Positions 50,498-58,845 of a stretch of 64,000 bases of DNA are shown here, piece by piece. The stretch spans positions 25,647-89,646 of the forward strand of contig DGUV01000030.1 in assembly GCA_002395775.1 (NCBI GenBank), read 5' to 3'. The notes beneath the pieces are model-generated. The model was given only the letters and a program-made list of their open reading frames with translations, searched no databases and was not told where the DNA came from. Source of the DNA: Prevotellaceae bacterium UBA4301 (GTDB lineage: Bacteria; Bacteroidota; Bacteroidia; Bacteroidales; Bacteroidaceae). The position numbers were made by a program, and so were the translations under genes. The number at the start of each line of letters is the position of its first letter. The stretch's first letter is position 1.

Positions 50498-50857
50498 TCA
50501 TTGGATCCAGTGGAAATACACATAGAATGCTATCTCTATTGCAATTGTTATGATTGACAGTAGGGACAGAGAACCGACAACGTAGAACAGTTTTGTGGAA
50601 ATCCATACGCCTTCGTTGTTCTTCACGATGTCTGTGAGTCGTTGGCTCTGCTTCTGCCAACTTTCTTTCTGCTGCTTGTGATGGTCGTCAAGTGTCTGTT
50701 TCTCCTGTCCCAGCCATTGGGTATGACTGTCATGGAGCTGTTTCAGGCTCTCGTCATCGAGTCTTGTTTTGATTGGTGTCTGCTGCGCCTTGACGAGTGT
50801 CATGTAAAGTGGAAGATAGGTGATATCATACTCTACTTTATTGTCGGATTGTAGCAT
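50498..50857 (-). CDS. Small coiled-coil membrane protein, hypothetical
   Basis: 119 residues from ATG at 50857. A charged helical stretch rich in Gln/Lys/His (SLKQLHDSHTQWLGQEKQTLDDHHKQQKESWQKQ) precedes one C-terminal membrane helix (LFYVVGSLSLLSIITIAIEIAFYVYFHW). A start at the Met of MTLVKAQQTPIKTRL (50803) is also possible. Its 5' end overlaps the gene fragment next to it, so the gene may have been formed or cut by a rearrangement. No function assigned. Confidence 0.5.
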   Translation of the reverse strand: MLQSDNKVEYDITYLPLYMTLVKAQQTPIKTRLDDESLKQLHDSHTQWLGQEKQTLDDHHKQQKESWQKQSQRLTDIVKNNEGVWISTKLFYVVGSLSLLSIITIAIEIAFYVYFHWIQ

Positions 50858-50940
50858 ATGTTGACAACCCTCGCATCCTTCAGCCAGAAGAAGGCATCGT
50901 CCCAATCACGATATTTCGCACCAGGTTTCAGGGCTGACTT
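50833..50940 (-). pseudogene. Fragment of an AAA ATPase (DUF4143 type)
   Basis: 35 codons read KSALKPGAKYRDWDDAFFWL and KDARVVNICYNPT before a stop. This matches the middle of ATPases with DUF4143, where a (K)YxDxDDAFFWLxDAxxVN segment is typical. It is bounded by stops on both sides and lacks the rest of the gene. Confidence 0.6.
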
Positions 50941-50945
50941 TTATG

Positions 50946-51959
50946 TCATTCGAACAGGCTGTCGTCGAGGGGCATAACCTTGAGGCTGCGCAGGTGGGTG
51001 ACGCCGCCCGAGGGAGCGGAGTCGTGGTGGAAGAGCCACCAGCGGCCTTCGTAACGGACAATGCCGTGATGGGTGGTCCATCCGACTACGGGTTGCAAGA
51101 GCTCGCACTGGAAGCGGAAAGGACCGTAAGGATTGTCACCAACGGCCATGCAAAGCAAGTGGCTGTCGCCTGTGGAATAAGTAAAGTAGTAGCGACCATT
51201 GGCCTTGTGCATCCACGAAGCCTCGAAGAAGCGATGGGGGTCTGAGGCCTTGAGAGGACAACCGTCGGCATCGACGATAACCACTGGACGTGGTGCTTCA
51301 GCAAACTGCAGCACGTCGTCACTCATGCGGGCTACAAACGAGGTCAGTGCAGGGGCATCGGCAGATGCATAGAGCATGGTGCGCTTGTCGGGTGCATGAC
51401 CAATCTCGACATAGCCTTCAGGAGCAGGTTCTGTGTCGGGCTGTGCAATGGGAACAAAGGGGGCTGCCAAGGGCACATGCCACTGGAGCTGACCACCCCA
51501 AAGTCCGCCATAGTAGCAATAGATCTGTCCATCGTCGTCCTTAAAGACACAGGGGTCGATGCTCAGGGCACCACGAATGGGATGCGGCTGTGGCACGAAT
51601 GGACCTTCGGGTCGCTCAGCAATGGCAACACCCAAGTGGAACTCTCCATTGTAGTCCTTGGCAGAGAACACGAGATAATAGCGTCCATCCTTCTCTACGA
51701 CATCGCTGTCCCACATCTGTTTCTCAACCCAGGGCACTTGGTCCTGATCGAGCATCACACCGTGGTCAACGACTTCTGCCGTCATAGGATCGCCAGAGAG
51801 GGAAAGCACGTGGTAATCGCGCATTTGGAAGTGTCCGCCATCATCGTCGAAGGCATCACCTGTGTCGCGATCGTGGCTGGGATAGATGTAAAGTCGGTTG
51901 TTGAATACATGCACGGCAGGGTCGGCCATGTAGTCGGAGGGAAAAAGGTAGCGAGTCAT
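50946..51959 (-). CDS. Intracellular glycoside hydrolase family 43 (beta-xylosidase/arabinofuranosidase)
   Basis: 337 residues, no signal peptide, so it acts in the cytosol. GH43 propeller: base Asp in DYMADPAVHVF, WDSDVVEKDGRYYLVFSAKD, modulating Asp in LSIDPCVFKDDDG, donor Glu in RFFEASWMHKANGRYYFTYSTG, and HHGIV. It starts 5 bp after the stop of a sugar symporter, as in the Prevotella xylan clusters that pair a transporter with a GH43 enzyme. It likely releases xylose or arabinose from imported oligosaccharides. Confidence 0.9.
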   Translation of the reverse strand: MTRYLFPSDYMADPAVHVFNNRLYIYPSHDRDTGDAFDDDGGHFQMRDYHVLSLSGDPMTAEVVDHGVMLDQDQVPWVEKQMWDSDVVEKDGRYYLVFSAKDYNGEFHLGVAIAERPEGPFVPQPHPIRGALSIDPCVFKDDDGQIYCYYGGLWGGQLQWHVPLAAPFVPIAQPDTEPAPEGYVEIGHAPDKRTMLYASADAPALTSFVARMSDDVLQFAEAPRPVVIVDADGCPLKASDPHRFFEASWMHKANGRYYFTYSTGDSHLLCMAVGDNPYGPFRFQCELLQPVVGWTTHHGIVRYEGRWWLFHHDSAPSGGVTHLRSLKVMPLDDSLFE

Positions 51960-51964
51960 GGTTC

Positions 51965-53350
51965 TTAACGCATTTCTATTTCTTTATTGATACGGTCGAT
52001 GGTGGCATCGTCGAGTTCGTACTTCGATATGATGAACATGGCCACGAGGAGCAGCATGGCTGGGATGACGCAGACGAGCCAGCGAATGCCCTCCTGGGCT
52101 TCGGGGGTCTGCAGCTGGAGGTCGTTCATGAAGTAGGCTCCTGCGGCATTGCCCACCGACATCATGGCAAAGGCCGTGACGAAGAACAGGGCGATGACGC
52201 GGAGGGGACGGTTGCGGAGGAACTCGGTGAGCAGGTCGCTGATGCGCACATTCTTGGTCTCCTCCTCGCTCATGACCACGCGCTCACGCGTCTGCGTGAA
52301 ACAGAAGATGAGCAGCACAAGGCCCGTCAGGGCAAAAATGAGCATGGCCAGAAACCAGGCGTGAGAGTCCTTGGGCAGGGTGTTGGCCTGCTCGGAGGCC
52401 ACATAGTGGGTGTGGGCCAGCACCAGTCCGGGAATCACTCCGCCCAGGGCCATGCCGGCCTTGAAGAAGATGCCCGTGAGGGCGTTGACAATGCCGGCAA
52501 TGCGCCGACCGGTGGTGTACTCGCCATAGGAGATGACCTCGGGGATGAGCGCCCACATGTAGCCCGTGGCCACGATGACGCCCGTGGACTTGATGAACTG
52601 GGCGACATAGACCATGGTCATGTGGTCCTTCACGGTCCCCATCTTGCTGATGACGTAGAGCATGGCCATGCCCACGATGGCAACGGAGAGGAAGATGTAG
52701 AACATGTTCTTCTTGCCTACCCTGCGCTTGATGGCAGGCACCAGAGGCATGAAGATGAACGAAGGCAGGGAACCCAGACCCATGAAAAGGGCCATCTCGA
52801 GGGGCAACTTCTGTGCGGCCAGCACGGCCACCAGGATTGGAACTCCGGCCGAAACGGCAAGTCCGCCCACGTTGGCCATGAACATGCGGGTGGAGGTGAG
52901 GATGGTGATCTCGTCGGTGTCGCGCGTCAGCGACGAATTGAGTGCGCCATAGGGCACATTGATGAGGGTGTAGAGCATGGACATGCCCACGTAGGTGACA
53001 TAGGCATAGAGGAGCGAGGGGGAGAAGCCATCCCAGAAACAGAGTATGGCCAGACCCGTGAGCGGGATGCCACCCAGGACGAGGTAGGAACGATACTTGC
53101 CCCAGCGCGGATTGTGCTTATCGACAAAGGTCCCGACCAGAGGGTCCCACAGGACATCGACGATGCGCACCACCAGGAACATGGTGGCAGCGGCACCGGG
53201 GTCGAGCCCGTAGATGTCGGTGTAGAAGAACAGCAAATACATGCAGATGGTCTGATAGATCAGGTTCTGCGCCAAGTCGCCCGACCCGAAGCCGATGCGC
53301 TGTAGCCACGAGAGGCGATAGAAGCCTGCCGAAGATTCCTCCTTGCTCAT
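51965..53350 (-). CDS. Glycoside-pentoside-hexuronide (GPH/MFS) symporter
   Basis: 461 residues, 12 predicted membrane helices. GPH-family features: RIGFGSGDLAQNLIYQTI at the N-terminus, VVRIVDVLWDPLVGTFVDKHNPRWGKYRSYL, NVPYGALNSSLTRDTDEI, and PEVISYGEYTTGRRIAGI. These carriers move xylosides, galactosides or melibiose with Na+ or H+. Cotranscribed with the cytosolic GH43, so xylo- or arabino-oligosaccharides are the likely cargo. Confidence 0.9.
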   Translation of the reverse strand: MSKEESSAGFYRLSWLQRIGFGSGDLAQNLIYQTICMYLLFFYTDIYGLDPGAAATMFLVVRIVDVLWDPLVGTFVDKHNPRWGKYRSYLVLGGIPLTGLAILCFWDGFSPSLLYAYVTYVGMSMLYTLINVPYGALNSSLTRDTDEITILTSTRMFMANVGGLAVSAGVPILVAVLAAQKLPLEMALFMGLGSLPSFIFMPLVPAIKRRVGKKNMFYIFLSVAIVGMAMLYVISKMGTVKDHMTMVYVAQFIKSTGVIVATGYMWALIPEVISYGEYTTGRRIAGIVNALTGIFFKAGMALGGVIPGLVLAHTHYVASEQANTLPKDSHAWFLAMLIFALTGLVLLIFCFTQTRERVVMSEEETKNVRISDLLTEFLRNRPLRVIALFFVTAFAMMSVGNAAGAYFMNDLQLQTPEAQEGIRWLVCVIPAMLLLVAMFIISKYELDDATIDRINKEIEMR

Positions 53351-53383
53351 GAATAGAAGTCTTTTTTATTTGGTTTTGTGCTA

Positions 53384-53391
53384 CAAATATA
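53384..53391 (-). promoter_or_regulatory. -7 box for symporter-GH43
   Basis: TATATTTG on the minus strand, 34 nt before the symporter ATG; no TTTG at the expected -33. Confidence 0.4.
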
Positions 53392-53529
53392 CAGTATTTT
53401 ATTGATTCGATACCCATCGCAAAAGCGCATAATTTGCATCATGAAACATTTCTGCAACATTTTTGAAACAACACCGAAACCACGTTTAAGGGAAAACCTG
53501 TTACTTTGTAACGAAAAAACTGAAGAACC

Positions 53530-55461
53530 ATGAGAAGCAATCTGAAATTTCGCATCCTGAGCCTGCTTACCACACTGCTGCTGGCAGGCGAGACAACACT
53601 GGCAACCGTGACGCTGCCACGCATGTTCAGCGACGGCATGGTGCTGCAGCGCCAACAGCCCATTGCCGTATGGGGCTGGGCCACACCAGGACAGGCCGTA
53701 AAGGTCAGTCTGGAACCTGTGGGCAAGGGCCGGAAATACTCCGTCACCGCACAGGCCGACGAACAGGGCCGCTGGAGGGCGAGCCTGCCCCCCATGGCGG
53801 CAGCCGGACCACTGACCTTGCGAGCCGACAGCCTCACGATACGCGACGTGTGGGTGGGCGACGTGTGGCTGCTGAGCGGCCAGTCGAACATTGACATCGA
53901 CGTTGAGCGCGTGCATCCCCAATACCCCGAGGAGATTGACCGGGACTCGTCCTCACAAATCCGGCTGTTCAAGATTGAGAATCAGGCCGTGCTTGAGGGG
54001 CCGGTGAGGGACGTGCACAGCAGGGGCTGGCAGACGCTGTCAAAGCGCAACGCCTGGAAATTCTCGGCCTTAGGCTACTTCCTGGGCAAACTGATGGCTA
54101 AGGAGACGGGCGTCGCACAGGGCGTCATACAAAGCAGCTGGGGAGGAACCCCCATAGAATCGTGGATGCCGAGGGACTCGGTTGCCCTCCTTTCGCCACA
54201 AATGGCCATGGAAGCACGATACTACGCCGATGCCCAGCTCCGCACAAAAGTGAACGAGGCCAATGCTCAGGCCTCACAACGATGGAACCGTCTGCTTGAC
54301 GAAGCCGACCCCGGCATGACAGGACACTGGATGAACCCCGACATGGACGACAGCGGATGGCAGCAAGTGAATCAGTACCACCTGTCCACACCCTACCCCT
54401 TCAACGGGACTTATTGGATGAGACAACACATCCAGGTGGATGCCAACCATGCCGGCAAGCCCGCCCTGCTGCTGTTGGGCACCCTGGTGGATGCCGACTT
54501 CACCTATGTCAACGGTCAACAAGTGGGACACACTGCCTACCAGTATCCGCCTCGCAGATACGAGGTGCCTGCCGGACTGCTGCACGAAGGCGACAACGTG
54601 ATTGCCGTGCGGTTTGTCAATCGCGGAATGGCGCCCCAGTTCATCAGCGAAAAGCCCTATCGGCTGGAATGGAGCGACGGCAGTGAGCAAAGCCTCAGCA
54701 CCGAATGGCTGGCCCACGAGGGGCAGCAAATGCCCCGCCTGCCCCAGATGCAGTCGGCCTTCCACAACATGGCCGGCGCCGCCTTCAATGGTATGCTCGC
54801 CCCGCTCGCGCCCTACACACTGGCGGGCGTGGTATGGTATCAAGGTGAATCCAACACGGGCCAGCCCGTCATCTACGAACAACAGTTGCACACACTCATG
54901 AACACCTGGCGCCACTGCTTCGCAAGTCAGCAACTGCCCTTCGTCATCGTGCAACTGGCCAATTTCATGCGCCCGTCGGCCCAGCCCCAGAACAGCAACT
55001 GGGCCAGACTGCGCGAAAGCCAACGCCGCGCGGCCCTGACCGACCCTCGCGCCGAACTGGCTGTGGCCATCGACCTTGGGGAAGCCAATGACATACACCC
55101 ACTGCGCAAACGCGAACTCGCCCAGCGGGTGGCCCTTGCCTTCCAGCGACTGGTCTTCGGCAAGAAGTGTGACCTGTCGCCACAGCCCCTTACGGCCTGG
55201 CGCAATCAGGATGGCAGCACAACGGTCACATTCGACCAGCCCGTCACCGCCACACAGGGATTCGAAACGGCCGATGCCGACGGGAAGTTCCGGACGGCAG
55301 AAGCACAGGCCCACGGAACGCAAGTCCGGCTCACGCCTGGCGGACGGCAAGTGCGCTATGCCTGGAAGGACAATCCCACCGGGGCCGACTGCAAAGCCAT
55401 CAGGACGAACCTGCCCGCCACTCCCTTCCAGATGGAAGAACAACCCCTTAGCAAGAAATAA
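53530..55461 (+). CDS. Exported carbohydrate acetylesterase (SASA/sialate O-acetylesterase type)
   Basis: 643 residues. Signal peptide about 1-25. N-terminal beta domain (LPRMFSDGMVLQRQQPIAVWGWA), catalytic Ser in WLLSGQSNIDI, GVIQSSWGGTPIESWM, an inserted jelly-roll (about 265-400; YWMRQHIQVDANHAGKPALLL, FTYVNGQQVGHTAYQYP), then GVVWYQGESNT and the His/Asp block EANDIHPLRKRELAQRVALAF. Family members remove acetyl groups from sialic acid or from xylan; with xylan genes on both sides, acetyl-xylan is the likely target. Just upstream, GTTACTTTGTAAC (53500-53512) is a palindrome containing a weak -7 box. Confidence 0.87.
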   Translation: MRSNLKFRILSLLTTLLLAGETTLATVTLPRMFSDGMVLQRQQPIAVWGWATPGQAVKVSLEPVGKGRKYSVTAQADEQGRWRASLPPMAAAGPLTLRADSLTIRDVWVGDVWLLSGQSNIDIDVERVHPQYPEEIDRDSSSQIRLFKIENQAVLEGPVRDVHSRGWQTLSKRNAWKFSALGYFLGKLMAKETGVAQGVIQSSWGGTPIESWMPRDSVALLSPQMAMEARYYADAQLRTKVNEANAQASQRWNRLLDEADPGMTGHWMNPDMDDSGWQQVNQYHLSTPYPFNGTYWMRQHIQVDANHAGKPALLLLGTLVDADFTYVNGQQVGHTAYQYPPRRYEVPAGLLHEGDNVIAVRFVNRGMAPQFISEKPYRLEWSDGSEQSLSTEWLAHEGQQMPRLPQMQSAFHNMAGAAFNGMLAPLAPYTLAGVVWYQGESNTGQPVIYEQQLHTLMNTWRHCFASQQLPFVIVQLANFMRPSAQPQNSNWARLRESQRRAALTDPRAELAVAIDLGEANDIHPLRKRELAQRVALAFQRLVFGKKCDLSPQPLTAWRNQDGSTTVTFDQPVTATQGFETADADGKFRTAEAQAHGTQVRLTPGGRQVRYAWKDNPTGADCKAIRTNLPATPFQMEEQPLSKK

Positions 55462-55479
55462 CAAAAAACGCACATAGCT

Positions 55480-58400
55480 ATGAAAAAAATCTTCTTCATC
55501 CTCTATGCCTGCCTACTGAGCGCAACGGCATGGGCCCAGTTCGGAACCATCAGCAGTCTGCACGTCGATGGGAACCAACTGAAAGACGAGCACGGAAACA
55601 CGGTCGTCCTGCATGGTTTCATGGACACCCCCAGCCCCTACTTCAATGAATACCGATGGGGAAATGCCTGCAACGACAACACCGTGGCGAACTGCAAGAC
55701 CTACTTCAACCGAATCTTCACGGCTGTCACCGACACCACTCAAGGAGCGTATTGCAACCTGTTCCGCCTGCACCTCGATTGCTGCTGGACAAACGACAAC
55801 AGCTACAACTATGCTCCCGCCGCAGCGCAACCCGAAGGCACAGGAGGCGAGGCCGACATCAGACACTTCAACCCCACACGCCTGAAGAAATACCTGTCTT
55901 CGCTTTACTACCCTATCGCCCAGAGTGCCATGAAACATGGCATGTATGTCATCATGCGCCCTCCCGGCGTGTGCCCTGGCAACTTGAAAGTGGGTGACTA
56001 TTATCAGCAATACCTCATGGAGGTCTGGGACATTGTGAGCCAGAACACCTCTGTGAAGAAGGCAGCCGGATGGCTCAGCCTGGAACTGGCCAACGAACCC
56101 GTCAACCTGACCGATGCCAACGGGCAAAACAGCGACAAGGCCCTGCACGACTATTTCCAACCCATCGTCGATAAGATTCGCGCCAACGGCTTCACCGGCA
56201 TCATCTGGATACCGGGAACAGGATGGCAAAGCAACTATCGCAGCTATGCCAAATATCCCATCACCGGCTACAACATCGGCTATGCCGTACACGACTACAC
56301 CGGATGGTATGGTTGCAGCGACAGCCATTATGACCACGACGACCTGATTCGCCAGTTCCACGAGGCAGTCCCCGTGGTGGACACCAACCCCATTGTCATC
56401 ACCGAAATAGACTGGAGTCCCGAAGACCCCAGCAAGGAGGGCCACTACAACGAGCATGGCGAATGGGTTCAACCCAACATGGGCACATGGTCAACAGGTA
56501 GCACATCGAAGTGGGGCTTGGCCTACAAGAACCTGCACGACCACTTCGGCAACATTTCAATGACACTCTCTGGCTCACATTGTTACTTCGACTGGAAAAC
56601 CTATGCCGAATCGAACTACAAGACGGTGGTTCCGGCCTATGGCGGCGAACCCGAGGCCTGTGCCAAAGCTTGCTTCGACTGGTATGCCGAATGGGCAAAA
56701 GAGAAACAGCCCCGCCCCGACTACAGCAAGAAATGGACGGCCGACAACGGCAACGGATATTACGTAAACCCCATCGTCAATGCCGACTTCCCTGATTGTG
56801 ATGTCATCCGAGTGGACGACACCTACTATATGCTGAGCACAACCATGTTCCACATGCCCGGCGCCACACTCCTGAAATCAAAAGACCTGGTGAACTGGGA
56901 GTATTGTTCCAACCCCCTGAAACAAATTCTCGACAACGACGACTACAACCTGAAGAATGGTAAGAACCACTACTCACAGGGCATGTGGGCAGGAAGCCTG
57001 AACTACCACAATGGGAAATTCTACATCTACTTCCCCTGCTCCACCTGGTCGCACGACTCCCAAAGCATACTGCTCACTGCAACAAATCCCGAAGGCGAAT
57101 GGCAAGACACCCGACTAAATAAGGCTTATCACGATCCAGGATGGCTCTTCGATGATGGACCTAACGGAGACGGTGGCCTCTATGTTGCTTGCGGAATCGG
57201 AGACATTTATGTGGCCAAACTCAATCCTACCACCTATCAGGAAATCTCAAGCACCAAGGTAATCTCGGTAGGTAACGGTTGCGAGGGAAGCCACATGTAC
57301 CACATCGGCGACTACTACTACATCTATGCCACATACGGCGGAACAGAGGGTTCACAGACCATCTTCCGTTCCAAGAGTCCCTTGGGCCCTTATGAAGAAC
57401 ATGACGGACGAATCTTCGAAGGGCAGAAGATTCACCAAGGCGGATTAGTAGAGACTCAGACGGGTGAATGGTGGACCATACTCTTCCGCGATGCCGGGGC
57501 CATCGGCCGCATTCCCTATCTCGAACCTGTCGCCTGGAACGACGGATGGCCCACGCTGGGAAAGAACGGGCGCGACGTTACCGAGAAAGGCTCGACTTAC
57601 ATGAAACCCAATGTCGGCCAAAGCTGGCCCATAACATATCTGCCCACTAACGAAACCTTCACCAGCACGCGCTTCGGCAAGCAGTGGCAATGGAATCACA
57701 ATCCCGACGAATCGGCATGGAGCCTGAGCCGCGGATGGCTTCGCCTGTCCACCACAGGACTGGCCGACGACCTGTGGCAGGCTCGCAATTCACTCACACA
57801 GCGCATCCCTGGTTACACCAAGGCCAATCTGTCCACAGCCAACCAAAGTCAGTATGACACCTACGGGACAGTGAAGATGGCCATCGGCGGCATGGCCGAC
57901 GGCGACGTGGCCGGACTGGCCGTCTTCCAGGACCCCTATGCCCTGATTGGCGTGAAGATGGAGAATGGGGAACGCCGCCTCTACTCGGCACGCTGCGAAT
58001 ACACCGAACACGACTGGACGACCAACCAGGATGTCACCTACCAGACAGAAGAACTGATGGGAGATGTCGTGGAGTCCGACACCATCTACCTGCGCACAGT
58101 GCTGAACTTTGCAACGAACAAATGCCGCTTCTACTATAGTTACGACAACAAGACGTGGACAATGTTTGGAGAGCAACTCGCCATGCGCTATACGCTGAAG
58201 GTGTTTGTCGGACAGCGGTTCTACCTCTTTAACTATGCGACACGGCAGAACGGCGGGTATGTTGACATTGACTGGTTCTCCACCGAGCCGGAGTTCACAG
58301 AAGAGAAATTCTTCGCCCCAGGCACCCTGGAGACGCTCGACCCCGAAGACCTGATGATGGAAAGCCTGAAGCCCTCGGAAGCAAACGTCACGCTGGCCGT

Positions 58401-58800
58401 TGACGAGAGCAAGGAGGTGAAAATCTACGCCATCGGAAAGTCGGGCTACCAACGCGACGTCACAGCCTTGGCAACAGCCAAGAGCAGCAAGCCGGCAGCT
58501 GTGTCGTATGCCGACGGAGTAATCACAGGCAAAGCCATTGGAAAGGCCTATATCAATGTCTCATACACCGATGACTACGGCACCTCACGAGCAACACGCA
58601 TCAATGTCACCGTGACAAAAGCCGATGGCGTGGAGCAGACAAAAGCAGGCGAGGCAAAGCCCATAGCTATCGAATACTACAGCATGGACGGACGCCGCAT
58701 TTCGCATCCCGTCCAAGGCTGCTACATCACTCGCATTCTGATGAGTGACGGAAGCTGCCAAACAAAAAAGATGCTCCGAAAGGTTGCCGCAAAGAAATAA
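55480..58800 (+). CDS. Two-enzyme xylan/glucan hydrolase: GH5 plus GH43, with Ig-like and T9SS-type tail
   Basis: 1,106 residues. Signal peptide 1-19. GH5-type TIM barrel (about 25-410): acid/base Glu206 in LELANEPVN, nucleophile Glu309 in IVITEIDWSP. GH43 propeller (about 427-720): base Asp436 in NPIVNADFPDCDVI, MWAGSLNYHNGKFYIYFP, EGSHMYHIGDYYYIYATYGG. Then a GH43-associated beta-sandwich (about 725-945; FTSTRFGKQWQWNHNPDESAWSL), a Big2-like domain (about 960-1045; VTLAVDESKEVKIYAIGKSG), and a C-terminus (YYSMDGRRISHPVQGCYITRI) like T9SS sorting domains. It probably joins endo-cleavage of xylan or glucan with debranching. It starts 18 bp after the esterase gene. Confidence 0.88.
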   Translation: MKKIFFILYACLLSATAWAQFGTISSLHVDGNQLKDEHGNTVVLHGFMDTPSPYFNEYRWGNACNDNTVANCKTYFNRIFTAVTDTTQGAYCNLFRLHLDCCWTNDNSYNYAPAAAQPEGTGGEADIRHFNPTRLKKYLSSLYYPIAQSAMKHGMYVIMRPPGVCPGNLKVGDYYQQYLMEVWDIVSQNTSVKKAAGWLSLELANEPVNLTDANGQNSDKALHDYFQPIVDKIRANGFTGIIWIPGTGWQSNYRSYAKYPITGYNIGYAVHDYTGWYGCSDSHYDHDDLIRQFHEAVPVVDTNPIVITEIDWSPEDPSKEGHYNEHGEWVQPNMGTWSTGSTSKWGLAYKNLHDHFGNISMTLSGSHCYFDWKTYAESNYKTVVPAYGGEPEACAKACFDWYAEWAKEKQPRPDYSKKWTADNGNGYYVNPIVNADFPDCDVIRVDDTYYMLSTTMFHMPGATLLKSKDLVNWEYCSNPLKQILDNDDYNLKNGKNHYSQGMWAGSLNYHNGKFYIYFPCSTWSHDSQSILLTATNPEGEWQDTRLNKAYHDPGWLFDDGPNGDGGLYVACGIGDIYVAKLNPTTYQEISSTKVISVGNGCEGSHMYHIGDYYYIYATYGGTEGSQTIFRSKSPLGPYEEHDGRIFEGQKIHQGGLVETQTGEWWTILFRDAGAIGRIPYLEPVAWNDGWPTLGKNGRDVTEKGSTYMKPNVGQSWPITYLPTNETFTSTRFGKQWQWNHNPDESAWSLSRGWLRLSTTGLADDLWQARNSLTQRIPGYTKANLSTANQSQYDTYGTVKMAIGGMADGDVAGLAVFQDPYALIGVKMENGERRLYSARCEYTEHDWTTNQDVTYQTEELMGDVVESDTIYLRTVLNFATNKCRFYYSYDNKTWTMFGEQLAMRYTLKVFVGQRFYLFNYATRQNGGYVDIDWFSTEPEFTEEKFFAPGTLETLDPEDLMMESLKPSEANVTLAVDESKEVKIYAIGKSGYQRDVTALATAKSSKPAAVSYADGVITGKAIGKAYINVSYTDDYGTSRATRINVTVTKADGVEQTKAGEAKPIAIEYYSMDGRRISHPVQGCYITRILMSDGSCQTKKMLRKVAAKK

Positions 58801-58845
58801 AATGCCTACTTTTGTGAAAAAGAACGGCAAAGAACACAAAAAAAC

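Noticed and set aside
52361..53305. Plus-strand open frame opposite the symporter
   Set aside because: His/Gly/Glu-rich composition typical of antisense reading of a membrane protein; no homology recognised.
55513..56472. Minus-strand open frame opposite the GH5 domain
   Set aside because: The GH5 catalytic residues are on the plus strand; the antisense frame is Val/Gly-rich shadow.
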